Shown here one piece after another: positions 1 to 12,161 of a DNA stretch of 64,000 nt. A program made the position numbers and the translations under genes. The DNA is taken from the NCBI RefSeq assembly GCF_954871325.1, contig NC_088775.1, forward strand, positions 82,003,561 to 82,067,560, given 5' to 3'. Under the pieces are notes generated by a model. It was not told the origin of the DNA. It searched no databases and saw only the letters and a program-made list of their open reading frames with translations. The stretch comes from Gordionus sp. m RMFG-2023 (taxonomy: Eukaryota; Nematomorpha; Gordioida; Chordodea; Parachordodidae). Each line of letters opens with the position of its first letter. The stretch's first letter is position 1.

Positions 1-93
1 AATAAACACATAAAATAAAAATCCATCATTTAAATTAATTTTGTTCCATAATTATCTTTTAACTAAATTTGCATAATCCAACATCTCCCCCCT

Positions 94-414
94 TTAATTC
101 TCCCTTAACTCCATCGTGTTTGCCGATGCTACCATGTTCCTCCCTGGTGCACTCGAATTACTATTCGTGGTCAACTCCATACTTGGGCAAAACCGTAATT
201 TGTGTTCACCCCCGCACGCCCAGCATTCCACTCTCCTTCTTGTGCTATACGGTGCTATTCTGCGACCCCCTCTCGTCGGCGCTTCTTGTAGCCAATCTCC
301 GTATCTTTGTTTCGCCTCGTTCCCTTCTACCCATCTGTTTGATTCTTCTGAACCGTCGACGTCTCTTATCTCTATCCTCATTATCTTGTTACCCACTCTA
401 CCATAGGAGGCCAT
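94..414 (-). mobile_element. LTR retrotransposon gag-like fragment with zinc knuckle
   Basis: An open stretch of about 100 codons contains a CCHC-type knuckle (CWACGGEHKLRFC) preceded by basic residues, as in the nucleocapsid part of Ty3/gypsy Gag. The stretch is richer in G and C than its surroundings, like the gypsy element at 35-38.7 kb, which lies on the same strand. No LTR or pol part is visible beside it, so this is a broken fossil fragment. It probably sits in the 3' part of the CHID1 gene or just beyond it. Family assignment rests on the knuckle alone. Confidence 0.45.
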
Positions 415-554
415 CTAAATAAAATACTTTATACACATATATATATATTCTTCGACTCTTATTTCTCTATACTAGGTTACAATTTCTTCTCTAACTCTTT
501 ATAAAATATAAATCTCATAATTAAGTCTAACATCCCTTTTATTTCCTACAACGT

Positions 555-690
555 ATGATTCTCTTACTATGTCTATCATCAAGTTATTCCTATCTAAATT
601 ATGATTCTCCTACTATGTCTATCATCAATTTATTCCTTTCTAAATTATGATTCTCCTACTATGTCTAACATCAATTTATTCCTTTCTAAT
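555..690. repeat. 46-bp tandem repeat, three copies
   Basis: A 46-bp unit beginning ATGATTCTCCTACTATGTCT is present at 555-600, 601-646 and 647 to about 690. Copies 2 and 3 are almost identical and copy 1 differs at a few positions. It is a local minisatellite with no coding content. Confidence 0.85.
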
Positions 691-896
691 TCTTCGTATA
701 TTTCTCATTTATCTCTAAGGCCCTAAGCTTCTACACCTTACTTGCTTCAGGTGCCTTGTAAAGGTTCCTTCTTGTCCTTCAATCTTTACTTCTACTTTTT
801 TCTTTCCTATATTTTTGCTATTACAAAAAAGTAAATTTTTTAAACTGTTTGAGATATTATTTCATAATTTTATATTATTTCAGACGGGAAATATAA

Positions 897-3800
897 TCAC
901 TTAGAATATCGGCAAATGTGTTCCTGCCAATCTTCAGCCCAATGACATTTCGGATCGTAGGCTTTCGAGACTTCGATGTAATTGTGAGCTATAACTGGTT
1001 TTATTATCTCGATATCCTTATTATGTTTAGAAGGATCATTTTTAGATATTTCACTGATGCTAAAATCGTAACCTAAAGAAAAAAGAATTGTAAATATAAT
1101 CTATTACATATTAGGGATAATAAAGTAGGATATACCATTATACAATTTTTAATTAAATATAAGGTACAAATCCTTCTGATATTAGATTTATTGAAATTTA
1201 AGAAAAATCGGACAAATATTTAACAAAATAGGTAAGATACCGTAAAAATTAGTTCCGATAAATAATTTTCTTCGCGTTACGACATCTTCATCATCTACCA
1301 GGAATTCCACGCATTTTTTTATCCAGCTGTATGGACTGTTTGGTCCAACGCTACAAAAAAATAAATTATATATATTAAAGTGATTAGGTGTGAGGTTTTC
1401 CTTTTAACTTTCTTCTTTCTTTTTTTCTCTATTTCTTAGAAGTAAAAAATATATTAATCAATTAAAACCATAAAATTTAGGATAAAAATACATTAATTAA
1501 CAAACGTGTTTCATAACATGTAGTATAACCATTATTGAAGATATTCAAAGCTATTATCTTTAAAAGCAGTAATATTATTACTGGAAATATATCGGAGTAA
1601 GAGACAGATATGGTGAGTAAATAAATACTGTTTTAAAAAATTTTTGTCAAAAAATGAAAAGACAGGATAACACATACGATTTAAAAGAGATAGGGGAGAT
1701 GAATTTATTAATTCGAGGTTCATCTTGCAATAAATCAATCCAGCCGGCGGCTCATAGGAGCTATTCCAAATAAACTCACCCCTCCCACTCGCAATTTTTT
1801 TTAAAAGATGAATGAATAGTTACTACTATTATCTAAATTTCTCATAATGACATGATAAATAAATATTAAATATAATTTATGGTATTATACTAGCACTTTT
1901 AGTTTTTAAATAAAGTGATTGACTAATATATAGAACAGTAAAAATTCTAGCGTTTTTAAGTTACTTTTTTAAAAAATTATATTGAAAGTAACTAGTTACA
2001 GTTAATATTTTTTTAAAGTTAGCAAAGTTTGGACCTAGGCGAAAATGAGTATTGATTCCAATCCAATTATACTTCAAAAAAAATAGGTATGCTTCCGGTT
2101 TCTAATTTTGAAAAGCGGGTTGTGGATTCTAAATTTAATTTTTTTTAAAAAAACAACCTTCTAACATTTGTGGCGTAATCGTAGGTCATAACACTAAATC
2201 TATCGATAAAAGATTTGAGATGATCCATGTCGTCTCGTTGAAATAGACCAGGTGTTTTCCTTTTATTTTATGATATATTTATTGTAGTGTGGTAAATGTA
2301 GTGCTATTACCAGTTAGAGCGAAATTCGCGGGTAGGTATACAAAATATACTATAAATATAATATTTTTGCATTCTTTTTTGTAAACTTCGCCGCGAATTC
2401 GGGCTATTTAAAAATAAGATTTTAGTCAAAATAATATATTGCAAGCCTCGAGATTTCGTTAATAGATATTCAAAGCTTTGTGAGATCTATGAGCAAAATC
2501 TCGAGGATAGCGTAAAATTTTTTGAGTAAAATAACGGGTTAGCCGTGTTTAAAAATCGAGCCTTTTAAAAACACTAATTAAATGATAAAAAACCAATTAA
2601 AAAAAACATCTGAGGATTCAAATATTTATTTTAAATAATTATATTCGTTGGAATGGGGAGGGGGGGGGGTGTAGGGGTGTACAAATAAACGCGCATATAA
2701 TATTTTCTAATCGCGCAAAACGTATTTTTGTGCCTGTCTAATTGTACGTTTTTACGCGATGTAACAACTGATCGATCGTATTTAAAAAAATTACAAATTT
2801 GATAAGCTGTTTTAATAGTTGCATCGCGCTAAACATATAACTAAAAATGAGGGGGCGCTACTGGCTATATAATAATTAATTTTAAAGATATTTTAAATGC
2901 CATAAAATATATGTGATACAAAAAAAAATTTACTCGTCGTAAAAGGGTGGAGGTATCACAAGAACAATCTCTTTCTTCATTAAATGCAACGAGGTGGACA
3001 AATGATGAATAAAATGGATCATGTCACTTTTTTGTTTAAAAATTTAAAAAGATAAAATATTTTTATATCAATTTATCTATGCATGTTTTATTTATTTATT
3101 ACAAAAATAAATATGATATATAATTAATGGTAAATATTTTATATTTTTTTATAACTTATCGTATTTTTTATCAAATTCATTTTATAATTGGGATATTAAA
3201 TTAAGCAAAAAATGAAAGGAAAAAATAATATATTAAACCCTATCTAATAATTGGTGTTTTGGTAAGCTAGGATCAAATTTTAGCTTTTCCTAAAAGTAAA
3301 TTTAACATTAGATCCAGCTCCCCCCCCCCACCAATAATTTAACCAGATTGTCAAATCAAACCGTACGGCAAACCCGAAATGAACCGTAACCATAATCAAA
3401 TCGTTATAAAAAACTTTAAATGGAGAGATGGAGAGGTTCGAACCCAATATAAATCTTACGTACCTGTTTAACAAGGTCATAAATGTTTTTTTTTAAAAAC
3501 AAAAAGAAATAAATAATACAAATTTAATTATGCTTATCTGTTATTTATTACTAATGTTTTTTTTTATAATGATTAAATAAAAGATATTCAACATTTTTGT
3601 TTAATTTTTAATGTTTGTTAGATTTATAGTGGGCTATTTAGAAAACATATAAATTATAATTAATTTTAAAAAATCCTAAACTCATAAAAAAAAAACCGTA
3701 ATGAACCGATATGAAATTATAAACGACATAAATTTATTCAAGATAACCGGAATGTATATAAACCGTTTTAAAATTATAAATTAAGAACAGGGTTGGAACT

Positions 3801-6800
3801 AAACAGGAATACTTTCTTACCCCGATTTTTTCCCCCATTTTTAATTCTGATCCTAATTTTCTATATTTTACTGGCCCAAATTTGGAAATTTGGTAAATTT
3901 TTAAATAACTTTTGGCTATGTTTATATCATAAATAAATGGTAAATATATGGGAAGGGAATGAAATAATCCATCATGTGATTTTTCAGCTGGCTGATTTGA
4001 TATAATTTAATTTTAAATTTTTTTGCCAAACTCGGCTTGGTCCTGCCTGGAATAAGCTCAGACTCGGGGCAGATGCGTCACCTACGTTTTCACGCAGGGG
4101 GCTTAAAAACTACATTTTTACAAAATTATGGTTCACATAAAAATGATAGGACCTGAAGCATTTCTTAATTATGCTGCTGCTATAATAAATAAATCAATAA
4201 AATTTTCAATATGCAAATTTATCAAAATTATTTTCAACCTCTTATAAAATCTTTTTTGACACATTTTAATTCTGTATGATTTTATGTTTAAGAACAGATG
4301 GACATTGACTAAAAGGAATCGTGAATGATGTGTTAAGTGTATACAAAATATAAGGTTAAAAATTATATTAATTGAATAGTAAAGAAACTTAAATATTAAA
4401 AGGCCGGTCCAGACCACAAAAAGATCGGTCTGGTTAGGGTCTGAGACCGAGAGAACCCTAAATACTTTTAGCAAATATTGCTGATATATAATATCATTAT
4501 ATTTAATTTCTTACTCTTTCATCGAAACTGTTTCAGCATTCCAAATTTCAAGTACCACACCATCAAATTCATATAAATCTAGAGTATCTATTAAAATATC
4601 AATGCAATTCTGCATGTCTTTCTCATTCGTAAATAAGGCTTTTAACAGATGTTTGTCCCAACCATCAAATAGAAATCTTGGAACTAAAAAGTGGGAAGAT
4701 TAAAGAGAGACAGAGTATTAATCATGAAAATTTATGTGAAGGATAAATATGTTTTAAAACACCTTTAATCTATTCAAAGGTTTATTATTTAGGGCTACTT
4801 TTTGAAATGATATGATTATCATTTAAACACTATGTTTTTATTTAAACACTATGATTTTTAATTTTTTAAGATTTATTTCTATGTTTCATTTTTTTTGTTA
4901 TGCTCCATTTTCTATGTAATAAATTCAAATTGCCATGATAATTAATATATGCTAAGTTTTATTTATACAACATTTTTAAATGAAGATATCAATAAGTTTA
5001 CAGTCTCAGAGCCAAGACATATTTAACAAGGCCTCATAATTGTTTATTGACATAGATATAAAAAAATTTACCCAGAATTTAAAATTTATGTTAGAAATCA
5101 ATAATATGCTTTCCTAAAAACAATAAATGGTTTGTGGAATACAAGTACCAATATTGCTTAGAGTCAACAAATAAGATTTTTAAAGATAATAACACACTAC
5201 AAGAGATTAAGTTGTTGCTGTGGATAATGTAAAAAAAAACAATCCCTTAAACTTGAAAACAAAAAGAATTCAAATGGAAAATAACAAGTTTAGAATTGTG
5301 GATTTCATCTTATCAATGAGTTTGACAAAACAACATTACCTTTTAAAATAGATAATGTTGAATATTATATCCTAATAGCTGATAAAAAACATGAGAATTA
5401 CAGAGCTGAAATTGATTATATTAAAAGATTAATTGGGGTATTTTTTAAAGATTTTATATATGAAACTTTTAGTTTTTGCATTGTTAATATATCAAAAGAT
5501 GGAATGCTTGGGAGTTAAATTCCTATGCCAGACAAGATTGTACTTAAAATAAATATGTCATAACTATGTTTTTCATTTCTAAAAAAGGATCATAAATTAT
5601 TTATTTTATAACAAGCAAGAATTTTTAGACCATAATTTTTTTTAAACATAGCTTTTTCAATTAATATATAGCATTTTTTAAATTTAAGCCTGGCCATTTA
5701 AGAATTTTTGCATAATTTGCCTGACCTATTAATTTTTGCCTGGCCAATCATAATTTTTTTTTAAATTTGCCCAGCTTGTTAAATATTTATAAAAAGCCAA
5801 GCCTGGCCCAGGTGGTTAAAAATTTTTTGTAGGAATTTGTATATTTTAATGTCTTTATCTAATTTTTCTCCAATGTCAATTTCTTATATTTTTCTTCTTT
5901 GGCTATCTATTTATAAATTTAATATTTTAGTTAGACAGCTTTTAAATTACAAAGAAATAAGTATATTGTAATTTATTTTCAAATAGTATCAATCAGAATA
6001 TAGCTTAAAAAAATCAAATTATTTTAATCAAAATTCCTATGTTTGAGCTGGCCTATTAAAAATTTACAAAAAATCAGATATTTGTGAGGCCCTGCCAAAC
6101 TTTACATACCTCTAATATAGCATTTTGCATATATCAATTCAAACCAATAGCAAATGATTAATTTATTTGAAAAAAACATAGTAAAACAATTATTTAACAT
6201 AGCATCTAAATGATACACAATTATAAATGCTTGAATAATTTAATAAAAGTAAATATATGACATGTGCAATTTATAAAGTACTTATAAGTTTTACCTATTT
6301 TAATTTTATCATTTAATTTTCGCATATCTTTTAACCAATCTAAATTTAAATATAAATGTGGTAAAAAACTATTTTATAACTAATTTTTGTGTTATTGCCA
6401 TCTTGAATTTTACATTTTGGTAAAATTTGATACCATACAGGGGATAAATAAGAAAATTTTTTTGGAAAAGTTTTTGCAACATCAAATCCATGAGTGTGTT
6501 CCACTAAGAAATAAAATAAATTACATTTAAAAAATTATATTTAACTGGTGTGATATATGCCAATACATCATTAGGAAAATGTTTTGCTAAACACTTATCA
6601 CTTTTACAATATACATTATAATTTTTTATAATTTTAGGAATGTCTAAATTATCATCAACCAATTTTCTTTCATACACTGATTTTTTCGATGATTTAATCT
6701 GATATTAACATAATTTTATTTTATAAATAAATAGTTACCACATTTGTGTCACTTGGTTTTGGTGTCTTTTTGTCGCTTTTAGAGAGTGTGGAATGATTAA

Positions 6801-6852
6801 AACTAACGAGAGAAAAGAAAAAAAGAATAAAATTTAAAAAATGTTTTCCCAT
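897..6852 (-). CDS. CHID1: Chitinase domain-containing protein 1 (GH18 family), nine exons, C-terminus missing
   Basis: CHID1 is a secreted/lysosomal protein with a GH18 barrel that binds sugars (human SI-CLP). Exons on the minus strand are 6739-6852, 6546-6698, 6381-6503, 6295-6339, 4515-4683, 2934-3026, 2158-2259, 1241-1350 and about 897-1072. All have GT-AG borders, and every phase agrees except at exon 3. Exon 1 has a signal peptide (MGKHFLNFILFFFSLVSF) followed by the family motif TLSKSDKK. Later family blocks are DVLAYITP, FSYLSPVWYQ, VPRFLFDGWD, FDGVVLEIWN (the GH18 strand with its Glu), IVLVIPPPF, RFSVMTYDYAT and KLFIGTNFYG. About 360 residues are visible against about 393 in human. 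The last 45 (ending GLDYFYDLL in human) are absent, so a tenth exon probably lies off the left edge; exon 9 has either a stop at 897-899 or a donor after 901. Recognition is from the family pattern, without a search. Confidence 0.9.
2400..2575. repeat. MITE, TGTTGTTAAA family, copy a (degenerate)
   Basis: It shares the inner blocks of the family (TTGCAAGCCTCGAGATTT, then GCAAAATCTCGAGG as their near reverse complement) and a right end related to TTTTAACAACACT. The left end is unclear. It lies in the CHID1 intron between exons 6 and 7. Other copies are near 11.96, 25.02, 28.77, 29.82, 58.89 and 59.72 kb. Confidence 0.5.
3027..4514. other. CHID1 intron between exons 5 and 6
   Basis: A/T-rich intron with a C-run near 3322. 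A GC-richer patch at about 4025-4100 has no coding frame. A short patch near 4400-4455 is rich in GGTC/GACC and resembles a patch at 20.41 kb. No further exon is needed here because the flanking exons join in phase. Confidence 0.6.
4684..6294. other. CHID1 intron between exons 4 and 5, with a small unexplained open frame
   Basis: The longest CHID1 intron. At about 5290-5518 on the plus strand a frame of some 73 codons stays open and has a protein-like composition (for example YYILIADKKHENYRAEIDYI) before a stop. I do not recognise it. Between 5680 and 5830 short GCCTGGCC motifs recur among T-runs and look like decayed repeat ends. Confidence 0.45.
6381..6503 (-). CDS. CHID1: CHID1 exon 3, with a reading-frame conflict at its 5' end
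   Basis: The exon encodes HGFDVAKTF and FSYLSPVWYQ, matching the CHID1 block that follows TPWNSHGYDV in vertebrates. Exon 2 ends in phase 0 after ITP with a GT donor. The acceptor at 6504-6505 would then read TGG AAC ACA CTC, which leaves the family frame. Reading the conserved part needs the sequence to be two bases shorter within ACAC (W N T H G F D V), or one extra base from exon 2. All the other junctions fit. It is either a small slippage insertion, a sequencing or assembly error in a dinucleotide run, or a non-canonical junction. Confidence 0.75.
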
Positions 6853-7230
6853 ATGTTTTTAAACGTGAGCACCTTGCGATACACAGAATTTAAAATATTG
6901 AATCATGTTAAATACCAAATTTTCAAAAATGACAATTTAATATCAAATTAGGCAAATTAAACCTCTAGTATTATATTTGATTATTAACTTAATTCACAAT
7001 TATGTTTCTGTATTAGATCAATATTTCTTAGATTAGTATCATGAATGGAATTAAAGATAAAATTATTCTAGTACAGAAAAATTGATCTCATTAACATATT
7101 TAAAAATTTATCAAGAGTTTAAACGTGTTAGATTGGATCCCACTAAGATACGTTATTAGAGCGCTAAACCCTTAATGTTGACAAGCAACAGAGCTATACT
7201 TGGTTTTCCTCAAATCCATTTAATTGAATA
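6853..7230. other. Upstream region of CHID1
   Basis: A/T-rich DNA directly upstream of the CHID1 start codon. The promoter should lie here, but no TATA box or initiator can be picked out against the background. Confidence 0.35.
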
Positions 7231-7235
7231 TTTAA

Positions 7236-8059
7236 TGTAATGATTAGCTACCTAACATGCAGATTGACAGATAATAGTCATTAATTTGGATCTTATGTTT
7301 TTAAGAGATGTGGAAAAGTTCGAGAATTATTGCTGGGGATTATGGAATGGTATCCTTATATTTGTTTATGATTAACTATATGATGTTGTTATCAGATTAC
7401 GTATGATTAATAATATTTTCATAAATTGTTAATTTGATTTTAAAAGATTACATGATTCGCTACATATTGATGACTTTACGGGAAAAACCTGATCAAATGA
7501 AATTGAGAAATAGAAATGTATTGGATATTTAATTAAATAAAGTTTGACATAAGAGGGAATGGGTGGTGGCTAACAGGAATTCATGGATGTGCAAGCAATG
7601 AGGAATTATTAAAGAACCGTTCAATGGTTGACACCTTGTGGACTGTCCACGTGGGTACGATTGATGAAAATGGTGGGTGTAGAATTGTTTATGGTGACCG
7701 CAATGCCGTCCAAGCAATAACAGGATCCTCGCGAACCGTTCAAAGCTTAGCACCATTGGAATCATCTAAGGTTTGTGACTGCACGAGAATGTTTTAGATT
7801 GGATAAAGGAGTTGGAGGGGATATAGTGATTAGCTACCTAACACGAGGATTGAAGATATAATCAATAATCCGGGTAATATGATTTTTGGAGATGGAGGAA
7901 AGTTCAGGAATGATTGATGTGGATTCTGGAATGGGATAAGGATGTTTATTTGGATATTGAGAATATAATTGTATGATATTGTTGTCAGATTTTATGTGAA
8001 TAATATTATTTATATAAATGGTTTATTTAATTGCAATAAGGATTACATGAATCACTACA
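7236..8059 (+). mobile_element. Short non-coding LTR element (TRIM-like)
   Basis: Two direct repeats, 7236-7464 and about 7822-8059, share GATTAGCTACCTAACA near the start and TTACATGA.TC.CTACA at the end. They begin TG-like and end CA with short inverted tips (TGTAATGATT and GAATCACTACA). The element is flanked by the same five bases, TTTAA, at 7231-7235 and 8060-8064. A purine-rich tract (GGAGTTGGAGGGGA) lies just before the second repeat, where a polypurine tract belongs. The internal part is only about 360 bp and no retroelement protein is visible in it. These are the marks of a terminal-repeat retrotransposon in miniature. The repeats have clearly diverged, so the insertion is old. No primer-binding site was identified. 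Confidence 0.65.
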
Positions 8060-8064
8060 TTTAA

Positions 8065-11000
8065 TCGAGGGGAAAAAAATGAGGAGCCCTTCACACGTTT
8101 GTAGGCAATTCGACGTATTTGTACGCGTAACAATCTTAGGACTATTGTAGGCTGATTAAAAATGAATTGGACGAAGAAGTACAGCTGACCATAAATTGTA
8201 TATATTTATATTAAATTACTTTAAAAGGCAAATGGCCAATTTTGTTAAATGAGTAGATTATATTGTTTATAAATACTGAGCAAAAAACTTTATTGCCCAT
8301 TGATGTTATTAGTAAGAATAAATCGAATGTAATGAAAGTAGAATGTATCTAGTATACATATATTTATATAAATTAATCTTGTCGAATCTTCCAAAGTTTG
8401 CACCGGATGCACCTAAAAACTAGATAGATGGTTTTGGTAATATTATTATTTTGAATATTTTCATGACATTTTTTTATTTTTAATATGCCTAAATTAATTA
8501 AGAGCTAGATTTCCCATTTGTGTTAAATATTATTTTGATTAGCGAATACATTTATATTATCTATATTATAATTTTCCGATGTCCTCACTATGTCATCGTG
8601 ACGCCATGTCATCGCTACGTCATGTCATCGGTACGTATTTATTTTTATTTTTTTTATTTGTTGATTTTTTTTATTTTATTCATTTTATTTTATTCATCAG
8701 ATGAATGGAATTGATGGTGTACACGTACCTAACATGGATGATTTTATTCCCTCAAATTTGTAAATATGAATGAAACTTTTTATTTCACTTAATCCTTTCT
8801 TTATTTTTTAGATTACCTTATCAATTTTCATCTCATATTATCAATTACACATTAATGAAACCTTTTTATACTCATGTTTTTTTTTCATAACCAATAATTA
8901 AGAAGGTAACCAAGTATATTCAAATATTTAAATATTCTTATCCTAACCTATTTATACTTAATAACATTACATTCATCATATTATTTTTTAACTTTTAGAA
9001 TATCATAATAGGCTTGATAAGTCCCCCAAAATATTTTTTTGATGATAGCTCTCCAACTACTAGAAATATGTATCTAATATTGACCCATATACCAGTTTTA
9101 CATTATTTTAATGTTTGTTTAATTTCAACAATAGTTTATTTATATTTTTGCCTGATTTCTTTATTTGTCTAGGCTAACCCTAATCCCTCACATTAATACA
9201 AAACATGATGAATCTATTATTAAAGATAAGCATAGAAAATAATGACGATTAAACAAACGCCTTACCCGTTCTAGAGTTACTGGTAGACAAAACAATAAAG
9301 AACTAAGCTTGAAATGAACTCATCTGGAGGTTTATTTTATTTTTTTATTTTATGTTTTATATCTATGTTTATTTTTTTTTCACCCAGTTCTCCAAATGAT
9401 ATTTCTATCACCACTACCACAATCCCTATGCCACCTCCGCCTATTTTTTAAATATAAACATTTAATTTTGTACTATCATTCACTTCACTAGGAGTTAATA
9501 TAAATATTACTTTATTCGATTCTCTGAGAAACTTTCATGAATATTTAGAGGAATGTTCAAACTTGAATGTACAGTACGGTTAATTTCATCAACTTTATTA
9601 ATGGAAAAATATGCAGTAGTTCTGTCGTGGCCTTTATAACAATACTTACGACCATTATATGGTTTAGTTAACATTGTCGTTCATTCTATTTTAGAGGGGG
9701 GAGCGGGAGGGGTAGGAACAGTTTGCATCCTATTTTTTTTTTTTAGGGGGTAGGGGGTAAGCTGCTTTAATGGGGTTAGGATCAATTTTTTTGGGGGTTA
9801 TCTATTAAATTTTGAGATGAAATAGGACAAAATTTATTGTTGTAAAAATTAATACTTTTATTATAGAATTATTATAATACATCGATCAAATCTATATATT
9901 GCAAACAATCATACACATTGTTTTCCAAATAAAACTTTCTGCTATCCTTTTAAATTACATTTAAAAGGTTTAGATATATGAGCAAGCTCATAATCCCATA
10001 ATAATAAATTCATTGTAAATAATGGTGGTTTTGATTGAATTTATTATCTAAAAAATAAATTCTTTATAAACACAAAATTAGTTAGTAGAGATAGATTAAT
10101 TTAAGTTATCTTTATAAATTCTCTAAAAGGAGTATCAATATAATTATAAAGGTCATAATAAAAATAAAAAGACACCGCCGCCGAAGGGGGCGGAGATTTT
10201 TTAGGGGGGTAGGCAAAAGTTTTTGAAGGGAGTTTGCATCCAATGGAAATCCTGTCATGCAGACGCTGGAGGGGGATACCAATGCTGACATAGACAGAAA
10301 CATCGTTTTGCGTTCATAGGCATATCAGGACGTATTGTGTTTTGTACACTGCTTTGGTAATCCGTCATTACTTTCATCTACAACCCTAAATGATATAAAA
10401 TTATACATTAATTATTTCCTCTCCAGACGACCCGCCAGATTTATTTTGTCACTTTTTCCATCAAAAATTAAAATGTCGACAAGGATTTGCTCTTAATTTT
10501 ATCAAATACATAATAAATATTCCTCATTATTTTTTAAAAAAATTATCCTAAATTTATATGTCAATAAATAAAAATATCTTAAAAAATATATAAATAATTT
10601 GCATATAAGTTTTATTAGTGTTTAATGGCATTTTTGTAATTTAAATAGACAGCATTTTTTTTTACTTAACATAAAAAAATATATATCCCTTATCAAATTC
10701 TTTGACAAATAATTTCAGAAATGCAAGACATACATTAAATTTATCTGAAAAACAACAATAACTCTATATTATAAAGAACATATTTTTTAGATATAATTTA
10801 AATGATCATATTACAAAAAAGTATAAGAGTCAGTTATTTTTATTTTATTTGTCATGATTCTCTTATAAGTGGTTGCCCAGGCCTTCCCAGTTTCCCTTAA
10901 TACGGAATTTACATGTTTTTTTCCATATTTGACTAATTGATAAATTAGATATTTCCCGTTCATGTGATGATATTAAAAATTTAACTATCTCCGAGGCGGG

Positions 11001-11960
11001 AAAAAATTTTCAAAATAACAGTGGGTAGGACTGGGCTTGGAACCTCAAAATTAATATTAGCTTGCACATGACTTGGGAATATCTTTTATAAATTAATAAG
11101 GATTGAGCTGGGCTTGATAAACTTTTTTAAAATGAGAAGATCTTGGATGCTTCCTAATATTGTGAGCTTGAACATGGCATGACATCTATCGTATAAAAAA
11201 AATCTCATTCCCCGTCATTTTTGACGGGCTTTCTACTAGTAATAATTATAGCATAATATATAAACTTATGGGGATAACTCCGACCAAAGGCCTGTCAAAG
11301 GGTATTGTGGGGTGAAGTCCTCCATTGATTATATATAAATAGGGAAAATAAAGTTATAGACACTCTTAAAATAAATTAGTACCTTTTACCCTTTTATAAA
11401 ATTAGCTATGTCCCTGATAAGTATATTTAATTATTACTTTGGTTTATGAGTTGTGTAATTGGAATATACTCATTTTATAGAATTTATATTCTAAAATAAT
11501 GATTTATGAATAAAATAAGGTTTTGAGTTTGTGATTTATAAGATTTTACGTTCCTATTTTATTTAGAATGTAAGGTTAAATTTTTAGATGTGCAGGTGAA
11601 AGTGTTTTTTTATTGTTTTTTTATATTGCAATTTATTATGCAATCAGAGGCTCTATGACAGAGTAGGATCATGAATTCTTTAATTTAATATATTACTACC
11701 AAAATTATGACTATTTAATTTACAAATATTATTCGCTCTCAATCTATTTCAAGATATATTAATTATTGATATTGTATTTAAAAATCAAATACTTAACCAA
11801 ATTTATTTTTCAAAACCTACCAATAATTGAGTATTCCCATATTGCAAAAATCTTTGGGTCATAAATACAACTTCTTATATGTTTAACATTGTACCTTTTT
11901 ATAAAATTGAAAAATAAAAACTGCATAATATGCTAACCATTGTTTTAATGTCTGTATATA
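8065..11960. other. Intergenic, A/T-rich
   Basis: No exon pattern was recognised on either strand. Two G-rich patches (about 9694-9800 and 10180-10270) share a GTTTGCATCC motif near runs of G and look like ends of a repeat family. A perfect small hairpin (CCCGTCA-loop-TGACGGG) lies at 11211-11228. Confidence 0.5.
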
Positions 11961-12161
11961 GTCTTGTTACACGGCTAGTTTTGAACCGATTTTTAAAAAC
12001 GGATAACTCAATATTTTAAATGTATTACGAAAGTCTGAAGATTTTCATAGATAACATAAAGGTTTGGACATCTTTTAGAAATCTCAAGAGGTAGGCAATA
12101 TTTTCCTGCCTAAATATGAGTTATTCGTGTATTGGCTCAAACCGAGCCGTTTAACAACACT
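11961..12161. repeat. MITE, TGTTGTTAAA family, copy b
   Basis: The right end is GAGCCGTTTAACAACACT. The left end is a diverged inverted copy (CTTGTTACACGGCTAG). The interior carries the family motif GTTTGGACATC. It lies just outside the left arm of the large inverted duplication. Confidence 0.6.

Noticed and set aside
3425-3450. tRNA-like B box (GGTTCGAACCC)
   Set aside because: No matching A box, no cloverleaf and no acceptor stem around it on either strand.
7529-7765. Open frame of 78 codons on the minus strand
   Set aside because: It lies in the internal part of the TRIM-like element, has no recognisable motif and is explained by the local rise in GC.
11211-11228. Small perfect hairpin resembling a terminator
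   Set aside because: Bacterial-type terminators are not expected in an animal genome, and no gene ends here.
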